From an uncultured Prevotella sp. (GTDB lineage: Bacteria > Bacteroidota > Bacteroidia > Bacteroidales > Bacteroidaceae), in NCBI GenBank assembly GCA_905236755.1, contig CAJOCR010000012.1, positions 124,001-188,000 on the forward strand: a DNA stretch of 64,000 bases. Direction: 5' to 3'. The position numbers were made by a program, and so were the translations under genes. This document shows positions 61,768 to 64,000 of the stretch, one piece after another. Every line of letters begins with the position of its first letter. Position 1 is the stretch's first letter. The notes under the pieces are model-generated. The model was not told the DNA's origin. It searched no databases and was given only the letters and a program-made list of their open reading frames with translations.

Positions 61768-62186
61768 TTATGGCTAATTACCATTTGGAACTCATTTTTT
61801 TGATGGTAAATAGATTCACTACACAAAAATATATAATATTTTTTGAATAACAAGCAAATTCTATATCTTTTTAAAAATTCTATTTCTCATAAAAATTTTA
61901 TCGCTTCTACATAGTCAATCCTCCTCAAAAAAGCAAGAGCAACAAGGCGGTGGCTCTAATATGATAGAAAAAGCCCCCTCCCATCCCTCCCCAGCGGGAA
62001 CCAACGGTCGCTGTTCGGCGATAGTCGAGGGAAAGCAAAGGGCTAACCAACAGATTGCGTCTCTTGCTTGAATAATTATGAAGAAAAAACGAGAAAACCT
62101 AATCAGAATAAGCATGCAATTATTTCGTTAGGGTTTTCTTCTAAATCTCAACACAGGATTACACGATGTAGAAACTTGGAAAGTAA
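61768..62186. other. Gap between Rhs modules
   Basis: About 420 bp without a gene. A+T-rich sequence at 61790-61920 is followed by a GC-rich palindromic repeat at about 61970-62058 (with ACCAACGGTCGC and GGGCTAACCAACAG, words shared with the elements at 40197 and 47250), and then an imperfect inverted repeat with AAAACCTAA and TTAGGGTTTT near 62094-62142. Confidence 0.6.
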
Positions 62187-62762
62187 TTATGGAACAAATC
62201 TTAGCGTATTAGGAACCTGTTCTATTAAAACACCAGTCCACGTCTTATTTTTTTCTACATTTTTTGATACAATAACAAATTTATTCTTCTTATTTTTATT
62301 AATACACCAAATCATTCCTTTTTTACCTGTAGAATAAGCTCTTGGTAATATACTATCATTAGGCAACACATTTGATACAAGATTATCAATATCAGATTTA
62401 ATATAAACTGGCTTATCGCAAACACATATATATAAAGCTAAGTCATCATCAGAAAGACAACTATAGGTAACGCTATGATCTTTAGAATAATCTACGCGAT
62501 ATCTCAATGTTGCGGGCATTAAATAATATGTTGCTTTTTGATTGCTTGTCCGAGAGCTCACTCTTGCTACTTCAGAAGCAGCCATTATCATGTAAGCATC
62601 AAATTGTTTATGAGATGAAACATAATTTCTAACGATCTCCAAGAATTGCGGATGAAAGATTGTTGTATCTATCTCCTGTCCTTGATAATTATATTTAGCC
62701 TTATTAGAAGTGCATTGGCACATAAGGAATAGCATCATGAATGCAATAATATAGGACTTCAT
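62187..62762 (-). CDS. Lipoprotein, candidate immunity to the JAB-like Rhs module
   Basis: A 191-residue lipoprotein (signal MKSYIIAFMMLFLMCQCTSNK). The mature chain has mixed alpha/beta character (IDTTIFHPQFLEIVRNYVSS, YIKSDIDNLVSNVLPNDS). It starts 6 bp downstream of the JAB-like module and is codirectional with it, as expected for an immunity gene. No family recognised. Confidence 0.65.
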   Translation of the reverse strand: MKSYIIAFMMLFLMCQCTSNKAKYNYQGQEIDTTIFHPQFLEIVRNYVSSHKQFDAYMIMAASEVARVSSRTSNQKATYYLMPATLRYRVDYSKDHSVTYSCLSDDDLALYICVCDKPVYIKSDIDNLVSNVLPNDSILPRAYSTGKKGMIWCINKNKKNKFVIVSKNVEKNKTWTGVLIEQVPNTLRFVP

Positions 62763-62768
62763 AATATA

Positions 62769-63842
62769 CTATTTTTTATTATTTAAACGTATTGTATTTG
62801 CAATCTTAACCATAGTGATTCCATTCTTTCTTAAATAATTAACTGAACCTGCATTAGAACATCTGTAATGTAATCTATGGTCATAGATATATGAATATGC
62901 TGGCTGTATAGAATAATATAAATTACCATCTTCATGGAGTACTAATAATGGCAAATTGGGTCTTTGCATACCAAAGTCTCCATCAGCAACAGAAAAAGAA
63001 TCTTGCCTTTTGTTAGGATGCGTATGTACATACCCACTAACATTATAAGAACTGCCGTCAGCTGCAACAAATTTCGTACTTGTTAATTTTGCTCCTGGTG
63101 GTAATTTTGATTCATGTTCATTATTCCAATTATCTGGTAAAACCAACATTCGACCATCAGGCAATATACATGCAGACTGTTCCTTTCCATGTGGCCTATC
63201 TTTTGTTTTACTTCTTTCATTTTGTAAATTCATTCTTTTTACACCATCATATTCATTTTCACACAATACACTTCCATCACTTTTGTATGTAATATTATTC
63301 TCTTCGTCTATATATTTCTCACCTACGTAGGTATATCCGTCTTGTAAATCTTCCTGCGATTTTACCTTAGGATTCCAATAAAGATTACCACTTCCTGTTT
63401 GGTACCAATCTCTTCCATCAGGATCAAGCCTATTTACTGGATTATTTCCACAATAAGCATAAGGACTTGTGCTATAATATTTCTCAGCCAACGGATCTAC
63501 CCTATCCCAAGTTGGTAGAGCTGCATAGTATTGGCGAGCGCCATAGTCGTATGTGTTTAATCCATGCATCATATCAAGTTCCTTTCCATTATATTTAAAC
63601 GGCTGAAGGCTGGCATTTGTTGTGTTTGCCTCATCATAAAATGGAGTTCCGAAAGGATAGTAGTTGTTGGTTTGAACAACTTTTCCATTAGAATCAACTA
63701 CTTCTCTTATATTCCCCAAGTGGTCTTGGTTGAAATAGTTGAAAGCAAGATTGCTGTCTGTATTCTGGCAATAGCCTCCACTGAAAAGATACTTATCTAC
63801 CTTCCCATTTTGCAATATCAAAGAACCTCCAAGCAGATAATC
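62769..63842 (-). CDS. Displaced Rhs C-terminal module with JAB-like metallopeptidase domain
   Basis: About 350 residues from a TTG at 63821; the homologous frame begins at 63842 (DYLLGGSLILQNGK) right after an in-frame stop, so the N-terminal Rhs region is missing. The core (KYLFSGGYCQN, FNYFNQDHLGNIREVVDSNG, YPFGTPFYDEANTTN, ...YDYGARQYYAA) ends near DPDGRDW. The C-terminal domain has VSGYVHTHPNKRQDSFSVADGD, that is H-x-H-P-x-n-S-x-x-D, the zinc-binding JAMM motif, in a DUF4329-like setting. It may be a deubiquitinase-like or peptidase toxin. Start codon usage and truncation suggest a silent cassette. Confidence 0.78.
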   Translation of the reverse strand, partial: DYLLGGSLILQNGKVDKYLFSGGYCQNTDSNLAFNYFNQDHLGNIREVVDSNGKVVQTNNYYPFGTPFYDEANTTNASLQPFKYNGKELDMMHGLNTYDYGARQYYAALPTWDRVDPLAEKYYSTSPYAYCGNNPVNRLDPDGRDWYQTGSGNLYWNPKVKSQEDLQDGYTYVGEKYIDEENNITYKSDGSVLCENEYDGVKRMNLQNERSKTKDRPHGKEQSACILPDGRMLVLPDNWNNEHESKLPPGAKLTSTKFVAADGSSYNVSGYVHTHPNKRQDSFSVADGDFGMQRPNLPLLVLHEDGNLYYSIQPAYSYIYDHRLHYRCSNAGSVNYLRKNGITMVKIANTIRLNNKK

Positions 63843-63853
63843 CTACAAAAATA

Positions 63854-64000
63854 TTATTCTGGTGCATACAACCATATTGTACATATTCCAGAATGTTTAA
63901 AATGGTTTTGGTTCATGTCTTCTTTTGATAACCAGTTAAGCTTCTCAGCATATTTAATCATTGCAAACTTCTTAAAATCTAAAACATTTTTGGTATATAT
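63854..64000 (-). CDS. C-terminal fragment of an unknown protein, possibly another immunity gene
   Basis: An open frame entering from beyond the window and ending in TAA at 63856-63854. The visible 48 residues (IYTKNVLDFKKFAMIKYAEK, then LNWLSKEDMNQ and HSGICTIWLYAPE) are not Rhs core. Its position upstream of the third Rhs module, separated by about 12 bases, matches the pattern toxin-immunity / next truncated core. Nothing more can be said. Confidence 0.5.
   Translation of the reverse strand: MYTKNVLDFKKFAMIKYAEKLNWLSKEDMNQNHFKHSGICTIWLYAPE

Noticed and set aside
57959..64000. Mobile element or prophage
   Set aside because: No integrase, transposase, att-like direct repeats or tRNA flank was seen; the homology is confined to Rhs cores.

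Overview
The window looks like chromosomal DNA from a member of the Bacteroidales, most likely Prevotella or a close relative. The evidence is the recurring Bacteroidetes-type promoter (TTTG or TTG, 19-21 bp, TAnnTTTG), class I FumA, several lineage-typical families (DUF4954, DUF4876, DUF6850, GH97, four-helix-bundle suffix protein), SPI/SPII signal peptides, and secreted proteins ending in a TLDGRKL...GVYI-type C-terminus. Genus is an inference; no rRNA is present.

Layout. 1-3273: housekeeping genes psd (3' end), pssA, tadA, a YraN-like gene, birA and pyrH. 3274-8880: a repeat-rich gap, two lipoproteins, rsmI, tdk, an AI-2E-type permease and tRNA-Lys. 8997-16779: an OPT transporter, a UvrD-type helicase with an embedded DnaQ-like exonuclease, a 35-residue ORF with its own promoter and terminator, and a GH97 glycosidase fused in frame to a nitroreductase. 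16979-22685: a large secreted F5/8C-type protein, a membrane protein and a divergent membrane-anchored AraC-type regulator. 23059-31730: a five-gene operon (M16 peptidase, TonB-dependent receptor, lipoprotein, outer-membrane barrel, DUF4876 lipoprotein) behind two tandem palindromic sites. 31838-39624 (minus): fumarase, a second M16 peptidase, DUF4954, HflX. 39625-43274: nested palindromes, a promoter-terminator pair with no ORF (candidate sRNA), nagB and a degenerate NagB/PIG-L fusion. 43371-47215: four-helix-bundle protein bracketed by 9-bp arrays, SRP RNA, tRNA-Thr, mutS2. 47698-55275 (minus): ispH, DUF1573 protein, macroglobulin. 55384-57897: GH94 phosphorylase. 57959-64000 (minus): an array of displaced Rhs toxin C-terminal modules with candidate immunity genes and YD-repeat debris.

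The most unusual signals are: (1) a dispersed family of 11-bp tandem repeats with a common architecture (a TAT-starting first unit, then CATC units) at four loci, one of them in frame inside the macroglobulin gene; (2) three 9-bp-period arrays around the four-helix-bundle gene, one supplying its stop codon; (3) three consecutive truncated Rhs modules carrying three different putative toxin domains; (4) the M16/TonB receptor/DUF4876 operon with twin TACC-N8-GGTA sites abutting the promoter; (5) the candidate sRNA next to nagB; (6) the 35-residue ORF. No CRISPR array, insertion sequence, integrase or phage gene was recognised.
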